Assembly (NCBI RefSeq): GCF_009760405.1
Contig: NZ_WRPP01000003.1
Location: forward strand, 62,001 to 126,000
Direction of reading: 5' to 3'
Origin: Nocardia terrae
Lineage (GTDB): Bacteria > Actinomycetota > Actinomycetes > Mycobacteriales > Mycobacteriaceae
DNA: 64,000 nucleotides
The position numbers and the translations under genes are program-made. Below are positions 53,792 through 61,349 of this stretch, in pieces (within the stretch, counting starts at the first letter, position 1; every line of letters begins with the position of its first letter). The notes under the pieces were generated by a model. The model was not told the DNA's origin, searched no databases, and was given only the letters and a program-made list of their open reading frames with translations.

Positions 53792-53798
53792 GACGGGG

Positions 53799-53852
53799 AG
53801 TGTAACCAGTACCAGACGCCTTGGGGAATCCAGACGGGGCTACTCATGAGTA
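53799..53852 (-). promoter_or_regulatory. accD5 promoter with palindrome TACTCATGAGTA
   Basis: A -10 TACACT lies at 53804-53799, giving a start at or beside the ATG at 53791. The perfect 12-base palindrome TACTCATGAGTA is at 53841-53852, 37 bases further upstream, suiting an activator or a repressor. Confidence 0.5.
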
Positions 53853-54010
53853 CTGTTATTGACTATCCGCCAGTAGAAACCCGCAGGTAGACCACACGAT
53901 TCGGGTGATTCACCGCCACAACCCGAACATCGTTCAATAGCGGAATCGCCCAGTCATCGGGACCAGGTTTTGGCCGGGTCCACATCCGCCTCCCCGAGAC
54001 GTTCCGGGGC
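53853..54010. other. Non-coding flank of the decayed region
   Basis: No gene, hairpin or repeat of note. It separates the accD5 promoter from the pseudogene remnant at 54011. Confidence 0.5.
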
Positions 54011-54201
54011 TCAACGCATTACGCCGGTGTGCCCGGTCGAATACCGGCCGGGCTGCGGCCAGATGGTGAGGCCGTGCGCGCCGCGGCCGACCGGAATACG
54101 GGCCGGCAGCTTCCAATCCACGATGTCGATGGCGTACACCTCACTGTGATCGCGGCCCGAGACCCAGAACACGCGGCCGCGTCGGCGGAGAGATTTCCCA
54201 T
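54011..54201 (-). pseudogene. C-terminal fragment of a YVTN/YncE-type beta-propeller gene
   Basis: Residues VFWVSGRDHSEVYAIDIVDW and PARIPVGRGAHGLTIWPQPG, then YSTGHTGVMR, match the end of a secreted YVTN beta-propeller. Only one blade is left. An upstream segment GNLSAD reads in another frame, so a frameshift separates it. The fragment begins exactly at the transposon right end (54202), so the element seems to have cut the gene; the N-terminal part is absent from the window. Confidence 0.72.
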
Positions 54202-54236
54202 TTGACGTCCTCAACCCCCTGAGGGGCAGATTCCCA
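54202..54236 (-). ncRNA. Transposon right end / omega-RNA 3' motif of an IS605-type element (relic)
   Basis: On the minus strand this reads GGGAATCTGCCCCTCAGGGG, then GTTGAGGACGTCAA. The form 'GAATC ... CCCTxAGGGxG ... GAGGAxGTCAA' is that of IS200/IS605 right ends, where the omega RNA scaffold ends and the guide begins directly after GTCAA. The guide-position bases here are ATGGGAAATCTCTCC, the beta-propeller flank. Identification is by motif memory; transcription is not shown. Confidence 0.55.
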
Positions 54237-54298
54237 GCCGATGCGGGCTAGAGGTTCCTGCTTCGCAGACCGCCCACCGGCAAAGTCTCCACAGGCTG

Positions 54299-54658
54299 TC
54301 ACCGCCCGTCCGGCGGCGAGGATATTTTGGCGGCGTTCACATCCGCGTTCTCGGGGTACCCGCAGTCCGTGCACCGGAACGCCGCTTGGCTCTCGCGTGA
54401 TTCCGGGTCGATACCACGGCGCCGGGAACACGTCTGTGACGTGTACGCAGCGGGACTTTCCTGATGACGGCAGCGGTGGCGGGCCGCCGAGATCCACGCA
54501 CCTCGCCGACGGGACTCACGGCGTTGTTCGAGACCGATGTTCCACACGTACCGGCAAGCAGCACCGACTGTCTCGGCGTACGCCTGCTGCCCACCTGGCA
54601 AAACGAGGCGATAGCGGCGGCCCGTGAGCACGACGCCGATCCTGACGTCGGCGTCATG
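54299..54658 (-). pseudogene. tnpB: Degenerate tnpB (IS605 OrfB), internal deletion
   Basis: About 119 codons. The N-terminal end reads RRYRLVLPGGQQAYAETVGA and CRYVWNIGLEQRR, typical of TnpB starts. The C-terminal end reads PAAYTSQTCS, DPESRESQAAFRCTDCGY and NADVNAAK, the zinc-finger/RuvC-III region. Everything between (about 280 residues, with the RuvC-I and RuvC-II acidic residues) is gone, and the first zinc-finger pair is damaged (CSRRRG instead of CSxCG). It cannot encode an active nuclease. Confidence 0.8.
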
Positions 54659-54693
54659 CTCGCGATCAGAAATGAACCGGTCCGGGTTGCGGC

Positions 54694-56034
54694 TCAGGGC
54701 AATACGCGCTCGAGGGCGTCGACGGCCTCGTCCAGCTCCGCCTTGGTAACCGTCAGCGGCGGCCGGAAGCGGATGCCGCGTTCCCCGGTGCCGAGGATCA
54801 GCACGTGCTCCTCGTCCCGGAGGCGGTCGACCACCTCGTTGCGCAGTCGCGCGCTCCCCAGGGTGACGGCGCACAGGAGACCGCGGCCGCGCGGATCGGC
54901 GACTTCCGGGTGGGCGGTGGACAATTCGGTCAGCCGGGCCAGCAGGTGCGGGCCGAGCTCGGCGGCGCGGGCGACCAGGCCCTCGTGCTCGATCACCTCG
55001 AACACACGGCGCGCCCGGACCATGTCGGCGAGGTTGCCGCCCCAGGTGGAGTTCAGGCGCGAGCTGACGTGGAAGACGTTGTCGAGCACCTCGTCCACGC
55101 GACCGCCGGCCATGATGCCGCAGACCTGGGTCTTCTTGCCGAAGGCGACGATGTCGGGTTCCAGCCCGAGCTGCTGGTAGGCCCACATGGTGCCGGTCAT
55201 GCCGACGCCGGTCTGCACCTCGTCGAGGATGAACAGGGCGTCGTGCTCGTGGCACAGCTCCTGGATCGCCCGCAGGAATTCCGGGCGCAGGTGCCGGTCG
55301 CCGCCCTCGCCCTGGATCGGCTCGGCAATGAAACACGCTATGTCGTACGGGTTTTCGGCGAAGGCGCGTCGAGCCTGGTCGAGGGCGCGCGCCTCGGCGG
55401 CCTCGATGTCGGGGTGGTCGTCGCCGATGTACGGGGTGTCGATGCGCGGCCAGTCGAACTTCGGGAAGCGCGCGGTCTTGACCGGGTCGGTGTTGGTGAG
55501 CGAGAGCGTGTATCCGGTGCGGCCGTGGAAGGCCCCCGTCAGGTGCAGCACCTTGGTGCCGAGTTCCGGTGCGCGCCCGTGCGTTTCGTTGTGGCGCGAC
55601 TTCCAGTCGAAGGCGGTCTTGAGCGCGTTCTCGACCGCGAGGCCGCCGCCGTCGATGAAGAACAGGTGCGGCAGGCGCGGATCGCCCAGCACACGCACGA
55701 AAGTGTCCACGAAGCGCGCCATCTCGACGGTGTAGACGTCGGAGTTGCTGGGCTTGTTGAGCGCCGCGGCGGTGAGGTTGGCGAGGAAGTGTTTGTCGTC
55801 CAGCAGCGCGGGATGGTTCATCCCGAGGGTGCTGGAGGCGAAGAAGCCGAACATGTCGAGGTACTCGGTGCCGTCGCGGGCGTCCACGAGTCGGCGTCCA
55901 TGCGATTTTCGCAGGTCCAGTACGAGGTCGAAGCCGTCGGCGAGAATGCTCGCGGCCAGGATCTCATGCACCCGGGCGGGGGTGACCAGTGTGGTTTCGG
56001 CTGCCGCCCCGAGCCGATCGAGTTCGAGGGTCAC
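54694..56034 (-). CDS. lat: L-lysine 6-transaminase (lysine epsilon-aminotransferase)
   Basis: 446 aa class-III PLP aminotransferase. PLP Lys in IVAFGKKTQVCG, cofactor Asp in ALFILDEVQTGVG, substrate region FFIDGGGLAVENALKTAFDW and EPIQGEGGDRHLR. Moves the epsilon-amino group of lysine to 2-oxoglutarate, giving piperideine-6-carboxylate. Matches Rv3290c in type and position; in actinomycetes Lat also feeds beta-lactam side chains, but no such cluster is here. GTG 56034 start. The lrpA gene upstream probably regulates it. Confidence 0.94.
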   Translation of the reverse strand: MTLELDRLGAAAETTLVTPARVHEILAASILADGFDLVLDLRKSHGRRLVDARDGTEYLDMFGFFASSTLGMNHPALLDDKHFLANLTAAALNKPSNSDVYTVEMARFVDTFVRVLGDPRLPHLFFIDGGGLAVENALKTAFDWKSRHNETHGRAPELGTKVLHLTGAFHGRTGYTLSLTNTDPVKTARFPKFDWPRIDTPYIGDDHPDIEAAEARALDQARRAFAENPYDIACFIAEPIQGEGGDRHLRPEFLRAIQELCHEHDALFILDEVQTGVGMTGTMWAYQQLGLEPDIVAFGKKTQVCGIMAGGRVDEVLDNVFHVSSRLNSTWGGNLADMVRARRVFEVIEHEGLVARAAELGPHLLARLTELSTAHPEVADPRGRGLLCAVTLGSARLRNEVVDRLRDEEHVLILGTGERGIRFRPPLTVTKAELDEAVDALERVLP

Positions 56035-56050
56035 GCCACCCAGCGTAAAT

Positions 56051-56078
56051 GAACTTTTACGGCCGGTCCCGTAAGTTC
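56051..56078. promoter_or_regulatory. Inverted repeat in the lat promoter, candidate LrpA site
   Basis: GAACTTTTACGG (56051-56062) and CCGTAAGTTC (56069-56078) are complementary apart from two extra A/T bases, spacer CCGGTC. It lies 17-44 bp from the lat start, between lat and the lrpA gene. Confidence 0.5.
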
Positions 56079-56146
56079 CGAAAAGTTTACGAGTGAGACC
56101 GGGCTGTCACCTGAATGTCTCCGGCCTACTTGCCCGGGTCCGCGGC

Positions 56147-56599
56147 CTACTTGTCATAGAATGTCTGCAGGATGATGGTGCTACGCGTCCGGACATTGGC
56201 CGTCGCGCGGATCTCCTGCAGCAGCTGTTCCAGGTGCCTGGGCGAGGCCACGCGCACCATCAGCATGTAGCTCTCGTCGCCGGCCACCGAGTGGCAGGCC
56301 TCGATGCCCGGAATGTGCTGCAGCAGTGCGGGTGCGTCATCGGGTTGTGACGGGTCGAGAGGAGTGATCGCGACGAAAGCCGACAGCATCTGTCCCAACG
56401 CCTCGGGATCGACATTCGCCGTGTAGCCGCGAATCACGCCGCGCGCCTCCAACCTCCGCACCCGCGACTGCACCGCGGACACCGAAAGGTTGGCCTTCTC
56501 CGCCAGATTGGACAGGGTGGCGCGACCATCGGCAATCAGCTCACGGATCAGCAGTCGATCGATGTCGTCGAGTACGGGTTTCGCCGGTGTATCCGCCAT
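56147..56599 (-). CDS. lrpA: Lrp/AsnC-family regulator (LrpA)
   Basis: 150 aa. Winged HTH: DIDRLLIRELIADGRATLSN then LSVSAVQSRVRRLEARGVIRG; RAM domain: ESYMLMVRVASPRHLEQLL. Corresponds to Rv3291c LrpA, which controls lat. On the minus strand upstream of lat, and divergent from pcd (59-bp gap). Ligands are amino acids, probably lysine or aromatic. Confidence 0.94.
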   Translation of the reverse strand: MADTPAKPVLDDIDRLLIRELIADGRATLSNLAEKANLSVSAVQSRVRRLEARGVIRGYTANVDPEALGQMLSAFVAITPLDPSQPDDAPALLQHIPGIEACHSVAGDESYMLMVRVASPRHLEQLLQEIRATANVRTRSTIILQTFYDK

Positions 56600-56658
56600 C
56601 AGCGAAGGCTAACGCAGCGAACCGAACTCGGTGCCGGAACCCAACCTGGAGCCATGTA

Positions 56659-58185
56659 ATGAGTCACGCACTGACCGCACCCGCGACCCGTGAGCTACGT
56701 GAGCGGGCGGAGAACCTGCTGCGACGGCTGGGTGTCGAACCGCCCGCGCCCGGCGAGATCTCCGCGCGCACCCCGATCACCGGCAGTGAGCTGATCAGCC
56801 TGCCCGCGAGCGACAAAGCCGAGGTGGAAGCCGCTATCGCCCGCGCCGACACGGCCTTCCGGGGCTGGCGCACCGTCCCCGCGCCGCAACGGGCCGCGGT
56901 GGTGCGGCGGCTGGCGGCGCTGCTCACCGAGCATCAGGACGAACTGGGCGAACTGGTCACCCTGGAAGCGGGCAAGATCGGGCCGGAAGCGCGCGGCGAG
57001 GTCCAGGAGATGATCGACGTCTGCGAGTTCGCCATCGGGCTGTCGCGGCAGTTGTACGGCAGGACCATGCCCTCGGAGCGGCCCGGGCACCGGCTCATGG
57101 AGACCTGGCATCCGCTCGGCGTGGTCGGGGTGATCTCGGCGTTCAACTTCCCCGTGGCGGTGTGGGCGTGGAACACCGCCGTCGCGCTGGTGTGCGGGGA
57201 CACGGTGGTGTGGAAGCCCTCGGAGGCGACGCCGCTGACCGCGCTGGCCTGTCACGCGCTGCTGCGGCGGGCCGCGGCCGACGTGGGCGCGGATCCCGAA
57301 GTGCACCAGCTGATCCAGGGCCCGGCGGCGGTCGGCGAACAGCTGGTGGACGATCCGCGGGTGGCGCTGGTGAGCGCGACCGGATCGGTGCGGATGGGGC
57401 AGCAGGTCGCGCCGCGGGTGGCGGCACGCTTCGGGCGCTGCCTGCTGGAGCTGGGCGGCAACAACGCGGCCATCGTGACCCCCACGGCCGATCTGGAATT
57501 GGCCACGCGGGGAATCGTTTTCGCGGCGGCGGGCACGGCCGGTCAGCGGTGCACGACGCTGCGGCGGCTGATCGCGCACGCGGATGTGGCCGGGCCGCTG
57601 CTGGACCGGATCTCGGCGGCGTATCGGCAACTGCGCGTGGGCAATCCGCTCGAGGACGGCGTGCTGGTCGGGCCGCTGATCAACGAGCGGGCCTATGACG
57701 GCATGCGGGCGGCGCTGGAGCGGGCCCTGGCCGACGGCGGCGAATTGGTCTGCGGCGGTGAACGTGTCGAGGGTCCGGGCGACGGCTTCTACGTGCGGCC
57801 CGCCATCGTGCGCATGCCCGCGCAGACCGCGGTGGTCCGGGAGGAGACCTTCGCGCCGATCCTGTACGTGATGACCTACCAGGACCTGGATGCCGCCATC
57901 GAGATGCACAACGCTGTGCCGCAGGGTCTTTCGTCGTCGATCTTCACGCAGAACCAGCGCGAGGCGGAGCGGTTCCTGGCCGCCGACGGGTCGGACTGCG
58001 GCATCGCCAATGTCAATATCGGCACCTCGGGGGCCGAGATCGGCGGTGCGTTCGGCGGCGAGAAGCAGACGGGCGGCGGCCGGGAATCCGGGTCGGATTC
58101 CTGGAAGGCGTATATGCGCCGGGCCACCAACACCGTCAACTACTCCACCGAACTGCCGCTGGCACAGGGCATCCGGTTCGAGTAG
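56659..58185 (+). CDS. pcd: L-piperideine-6-carboxylate dehydrogenase (aldehyde dehydrogenase)
   Basis: 508 aa ALDH. Catalytic Cys in GTAGQRCTTLRR (GQxCT), general base Glu in CLLELGGNNAAIV, NAD fold around VVWKPSEATPL and SATGSVRMGQ. Oxidises the semialdehyde/piperideine made by Lat to 2-aminoadipate. ATG 56659 follows GGAG. Divergent from lrpA and Lat, so the pathway is split about the regulator. Confidence 0.93.
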   Translation: MSHALTAPATRELRERAENLLRRLGVEPPAPGEISARTPITGSELISLPASDKAEVEAAIARADTAFRGWRTVPAPQRAAVVRRLAALLTEHQDELGELVTLEAGKIGPEARGEVQEMIDVCEFAIGLSRQLYGRTMPSERPGHRLMETWHPLGVVGVISAFNFPVAVWAWNTAVALVCGDTVVWKPSEATPLTALACHALLRRAAADVGADPEVHQLIQGPAAVGEQLVDDPRVALVSATGSVRMGQQVAPRVAARFGRCLLELGGNNAAIVTPTADLELATRGIVFAAAGTAGQRCTTLRRLIAHADVAGPLLDRISAAYRQLRVGNPLEDGVLVGPLINERAYDGMRAALERALADGGELVCGGERVEGPGDGFYVRPAIVRMPAQTAVVREETFAPILYVMTYQDLDAAIEMHNAVPQGLSSSIFTQNQREAERFLAADGSDCGIANVNIGTSGAEIGGAFGGEKQTGGGRESGSDSWKAYMRRATNTVNYSTELPLAQGIRFE

Positions 58186-59031
58186 CTACTCCTCGGAGGT
58201 GATCGAGCGCACCTGCGCCTCGTACTCGGCGCGGACCTTCTCGTCGGACGGGTGCAGGGCGCGGTCGCCGTTGAAGAACTTGCGGACCAAGCGGACCGCG
58301 GGTTCGGGGGCGGCGGCGAACGCGACGTCGATGGGACCCAGGTAATTCGGGACCGCGACCTCGGCGCGGCGGGTGCGCACCGTACCGACAACCGCCGCGG
58401 CGACGTCCTCGGGATCCACCGTCGGCATGCCCCCGCCCAGGGTGAGCCCCGAGGACAGGCGGGTGCGCACGGCCGAGGGCATGACGCAGCTGACGCTGAT
58501 GCCGTGCGGGGCGAACTCCAGACGCGTTGCGGCGGAAAGGCCCACGGCGGCGAACTTGCTGGCGTTGTAGACGGCCAGGCCCGGGATCGGGATCTTGCCG
58601 GCGAGGGAGGCGACGTTCACGACATGGCCGTGGCCGCGATCTATCATGCCGGGGACGACGGCGCGCATGCCGTGGATGAGGCCCCACACATTGACGTCGA
58701 TGGTGGTGTGGCCCACCGCGTCCGGCTCGTCGAGGAACGAGCCGGCGGGCATGACACCGGCATTGTTCACCAGGATGTCGATGCGGCCGAAGTCGGCGAC
58801 GACCTTGTCCCACTGCCCGCGGTCGCGCACATCGAGTTCGAAGGCCGTGGCCCCCAACGCGGCCGCGGCGGTCTGCGCGGCGGCGGCGTCCACGTCGGCG
58901 ATGGCGATCTCCGCGCCCTTGCTCGCGAACAGCTCGGCGGTGCACTGGCCGATGCCGCGGCCCGCGCCGGTGACCAGTACCCGCGCGCCCCTCAGATCGA
59001 TTGCCGGATAGCTGTTTCCGAAGATGCTCAT
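58186..59031 (-). CDS. Short-chain dehydrogenase/reductase
   Basis: 281 aa. The cofactor motif TGAGRGIG is at residues 21-28, NNAGV at about 90, and the catalytic pair is YNASK, with Ser in VASLAG. Substrate-loop features SFLDEPDAVGHTT and a basic C-terminal tail fit the large SDR class of mycobacterial envelope and lipid metabolism. ATG 59031 follows GGGAG and overlaps the patatin stop as ATGA. A long open frame through both genes is not a fusion. Substrate unknown. Confidence 0.9.
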   Translation of the reverse strand: MSIFGNSYPAIDLRGARVLVTGAGRGIGQCTAELFASKGAEIAIADVDAAAAQTAAAALGATAFELDVRDRGQWDKVVADFGRIDILVNNAGVMPAGSFLDEPDAVGHTTIDVNVWGLIHGMRAVVPGMIDRGHGHVVNVASLAGKIPIPGLAVYNASKFAAVGLSAATRLEFAPHGISVSCVMPSAVRTRLSSGLTLGGGMPTVDPEDVAAAVVGTVRTRRAEVAVPNYLGPIDVAFAAAPEPAVRLVRKFFNGDRALHPSDEKVRAEYEAQVRSITSEE

Positions 59032-59987
59032 GCGAATGCTCCCTGCTCGACCTGGCGGCGGGTGCTGTCCAGGCTGTGTTCGAAGGTGGCGAGACGGCGG
59101 CGGCCGTCCATGAAATTGGGGCCCATGACGGCCAGATCCTCGGCGGTGGCGTCGATCCGCAGCACCTTGGCGCCCGTGGCGCGCAGCAGGGCGATCTCGG
59201 CATCGAGCTTCTCGCTCATGCGGTTTCGCAGTTGCCGCTCGAGCAAGTGCCCGGGGCTGGTGACGGGCAGGCGGCCGGTGGAGGCCATCGGGGCGATCAC
59301 CACGACCTCGTCCAGCCCGGCCGGGATGAGCAGGTCGGCCGAGGCGGTGGAGGCCGCGCCGCCGTCGATGAACCGGCGGCCCGCGATCTCGACCGCCGGG
59401 AACCAGCCGGGCACGGCCCACGAAGCACGCAGGGCCGCACCGAGATTCGCATCCGGCGCGGAGGGCGATCCGAACGGCACCCGTTCGCCGGTGGCATTGT
59501 CCATGGCCACCAGCCAGGTCGCCGGATGCTGGACCCAGTCGCGGCCGGGGTTCAGCCGTTCGGCCAGCCGCTGCAGCCAAGCCGGGTCGCCGCCCCCCTG
59601 CGGCAGCAACCCGCTGCCCGCGGTGAGCAGGGCATGTCCATTTCCGGGGCGGGCCAGCAGTTCTCGCGCCGCGCGGCCGGGCGCGCCCAGGCGCGGGCGG
59701 GGCAGCGGCGGGAATCGTCCCGGCTCCGAACGCATGTGGGCGGTGAGGATCGGGTCGGTGGAGGTGCCGCGCTGCATGGCGACCAGCTCCTTCACCGGAA
59801 CGCCGCTGCCCAGCATGGTCAGCGCCTCCGCGCCCGCCGAGGTGCCGATCATGACGTCGGCCTCGCGCGGATCCCAGGCGAGTACGTCCTCGACCGCGGC
59901 CAGTGCGGCGACGATCCAGGCCATGCCGACCGTGCCGCCGCACCCGATGGCCAGGCCACGTCGCTGTGGCCCGTTCCTGTTACTCAT
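59028..59987 (-). CDS. Patatin-like phospholipase
   Basis: 319 aa. The oxyanion region is GLAIGCGGTVGMAW (glycine-rich), the nucleophile Ser50 is in MIGTSAG, and the dyad Asp is in RFIDGGAAST. The GCGG loop replaces the usual GGGxRG. Probably a membrane-associated lipid acyl hydrolase. ATG 59987 is chosen; a GTG at 59999 is in frame. Translationally coupled with the SDR gene and divergent from a TetR gene. Confidence 0.88.
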   Translation of the reverse strand: MSNRNGPQRRGLAIGCGGTVGMAWIVAALAAVEDVLAWDPREADVMIGTSAGAEALTMLGSGVPVKELVAMQRGTSTDPILTAHMRSEPGRFPPLPRPRLGAPGRAARELLARPGNGHALLTAGSGLLPQGGGDPAWLQRLAERLNPGRDWVQHPATWLVAMDNATGERVPFGSPSAPDANLGAALRASWAVPGWFPAVEIAGRRFIDGGAASTASADLLIPAGLDEVVVIAPMASTGRLPVTSPGHLLERQLRNRMSEKLDAEIALLRATGAKVLRIDATAEDLAVMGPNFMDGRRRLATFEHSLDSTRRQVEQGAFA

Positions 59988-60012
59988 GGTTTCGAACACT
60001 AGCAGTATTCAC

Positions 60013-60025
60013 ATACCGACGGTAT
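60013..60025. promoter_or_regulatory. Palindrome ATACCG-A-CGGTAT between the divergent patatin and TetR genes
   Basis: Six-base arms around one base, in the roughly 70-bp gap between the starts at 59987 and 60057. A TetR dimer here could repress both directions. Arms ATACCG/CGGTAT are exact complements. Confidence 0.65.
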
Positions 60026-60056
60026 CCCAAATCTTCGAGTACATAGAATCGTCGCC

Positions 60057-60701
60057 ATGGCACGACTGACCCGGACCGAGAGCCAGGCCCGCACCCGCAC
60101 GGACCTGCTCTCCACCGCGCGCGACATGTTCCTGTCCGACGGGTACGCCAAAACCAGCCTGGAACGGGTCGCCGAGGAGGCGGGCTATTCGAAGGGCGCG
60201 GTCTACTCCAACTTCAAGACCAAGTCGGCGCTGTGCCTCGAGGTGCTGGGGCTGATCCACGAGACCAAGTTCGAGGAGTTGAGCGGGCTGATCGCCGGCA
60301 CGGACGATTTCGAGGCGCAGATGCAGCGCTTCGAGGGCTGGGCCGAACGCACGCTCGGTGATGTCGGCTGGACGATGCTGGAATTCGAGTTCGCCATCGT
60401 GGCCCGGGACGATCCGGATCTGCAGGCCGCGCTGGTCTCGAGCCTGAGCATGATGCGCGGTGCCGTCGCGGCGCAGTTGCAGGTCCTGCTCGATTCGATG
60501 GACCTGACGCTGCCCATGTCGGCCGATGACGCCGCCACCTCGATCCTGAGTCTCGGCCTCGGCCTGGGCATTCAGCGCGCGGTGGATCCGGGGATCTCGG
60601 CCCGGCTCATCACCGACGCGGTGCGCGCCATGATGGCCTCCGCCCAGCCGGGGTCTAACGGAAGTGCAGCGTCCATTCGCCGCGATAGTGCAGGCGCGTG
60701 A
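60057..60701 (+). CDS. TetR-family regulator (Rv3295-like)
   Basis: 214 aa. HTH TSLERVAEEAGYSKGAVYSN with FKTKSALCLEVL; C-terminal ligand domain. It sits two genes from lhr, as Rv3295 does from lhr in mycobacteria. Probably controls the divergent patatin-SDR operon through the ATACCGACGGTAT palindrome. Its 3' end overlaps the convergent phosphatase gene by 47 bp. Confidence 0.9.
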   Translation: MARLTRTESQARTRTDLLSTARDMFLSDGYAKTSLERVAEEAGYSKGAVYSNFKTKSALCLEVLGLIHETKFEELSGLIAGTDDFEAQMQRFEGWAERTLGDVGWTMLEFEFAIVARDDPDLQAALVSSLSMMRGAVAAQLQVLLDSMDLTLPMSADDAATSILSLGLGLGIQRAVDPGISARLITDAVRAMMASAQPGSNGSAASIRRDSAGA

Positions 60702-61197
60702 CGCTGACCGGGGGAACGTCGATGCGCCAGAACGACTTCGCGGGCGCGTCGAGGGTGACCAGCAGGGCGGCGCGGATGACCGCCGGATGGGTGACGGCGA
60801 TGGTGGGCTCGCCGTCGAGGGCGATATCGGCCAGCCATTCGCCGGTGCGCTCGATGACGTCCACGACCGCCTCGCCGCCGTGGCCGCGATAGCCGGGGTC
60901 GGTGAGCCAGAGGTAGAGGTCCTCCTTGGGGACCGACATGAGCTCGCCCCCGCGCCAGGCGCCCGCGTCCAGGTCGCGTAGTCGGTCGTCCTCGTCACCC
61001 ATCAGGCCCATGAGGGTGGCGGTTTCGACGGTGCGGCGCTCGGGAGCGGTGATGACCCGCGCGGCGTTCAACCGGCCACACGAGGAGACCGCGCGCCGGC
61101 CCGCCTCCGTCAGGGGCTCGTCGACCGGGAATCGTGCTTTGCGCATCGCCTCGGTCATGCCGTGACTGACCATGTCGAGTCGGAGCACCTTCTGCAC
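60655..61197 (-). CDS. Histidine phosphatase superfamily protein (SHG variant)
   Basis: 180 aa. The catalytic core reads LDMVSHGMTEAM rather than the usual RHGET, keeping the His nucleophile but replacing the first Arg by Ser. Remaining catalytic residues are visible in ITAPERRTVETA and AVTHPAVIRAALL. The family has actinobacterial members with this change. GTG 61197 start. Substrate unknown. Divergent from lhr. Confidence 0.85.
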   Translation of the reverse strand: MQKVLRLDMVSHGMTEAMRKARFPVDEPLTEAGRRAVSSCGRLNAARVITAPERRTVETATLMGLMGDEDDRLRDLDAGAWRGGELMSVPKEDLYLWLTDPGYRGHGGEAVVDVIERTGEWLADIALDGEPTIAVTHPAVIRAALLVTLDAPAKSFWRIDVPPVSVTRLHYRGEWTLHFR

Positions 61198-61349
61198 GGA
61201 CCGAAGCCTACGCGCGGGGCTCAGTGGCATATCACCGATTGCCTGGTCTTCGCCAGTCCCCGGAATCCCGGAAAACGGACAGGTGGGGAGAACCGACCGT
61301 TAGGGACTGGGTCGCGCTTCCTGTCGGTGGGCGGGTGCAGACTGGGGCC

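Noticed and set aside
54299..54658. Intact mini-TnpB nuclease
   Set aside because: About 120 codons only, two of the three RuvC acidic regions missing and one zinc-finger cysteine pair broken; it is a relic.
58186..59943. A possible SDR-patatin fusion protein, since one frame stays open through both
   Set aside because: The patatin domain is in another frame; the SDR frame just happens to be open upstream. ATG 59031 with a ribosome site, and an ATGA overlap, separate the two genes.
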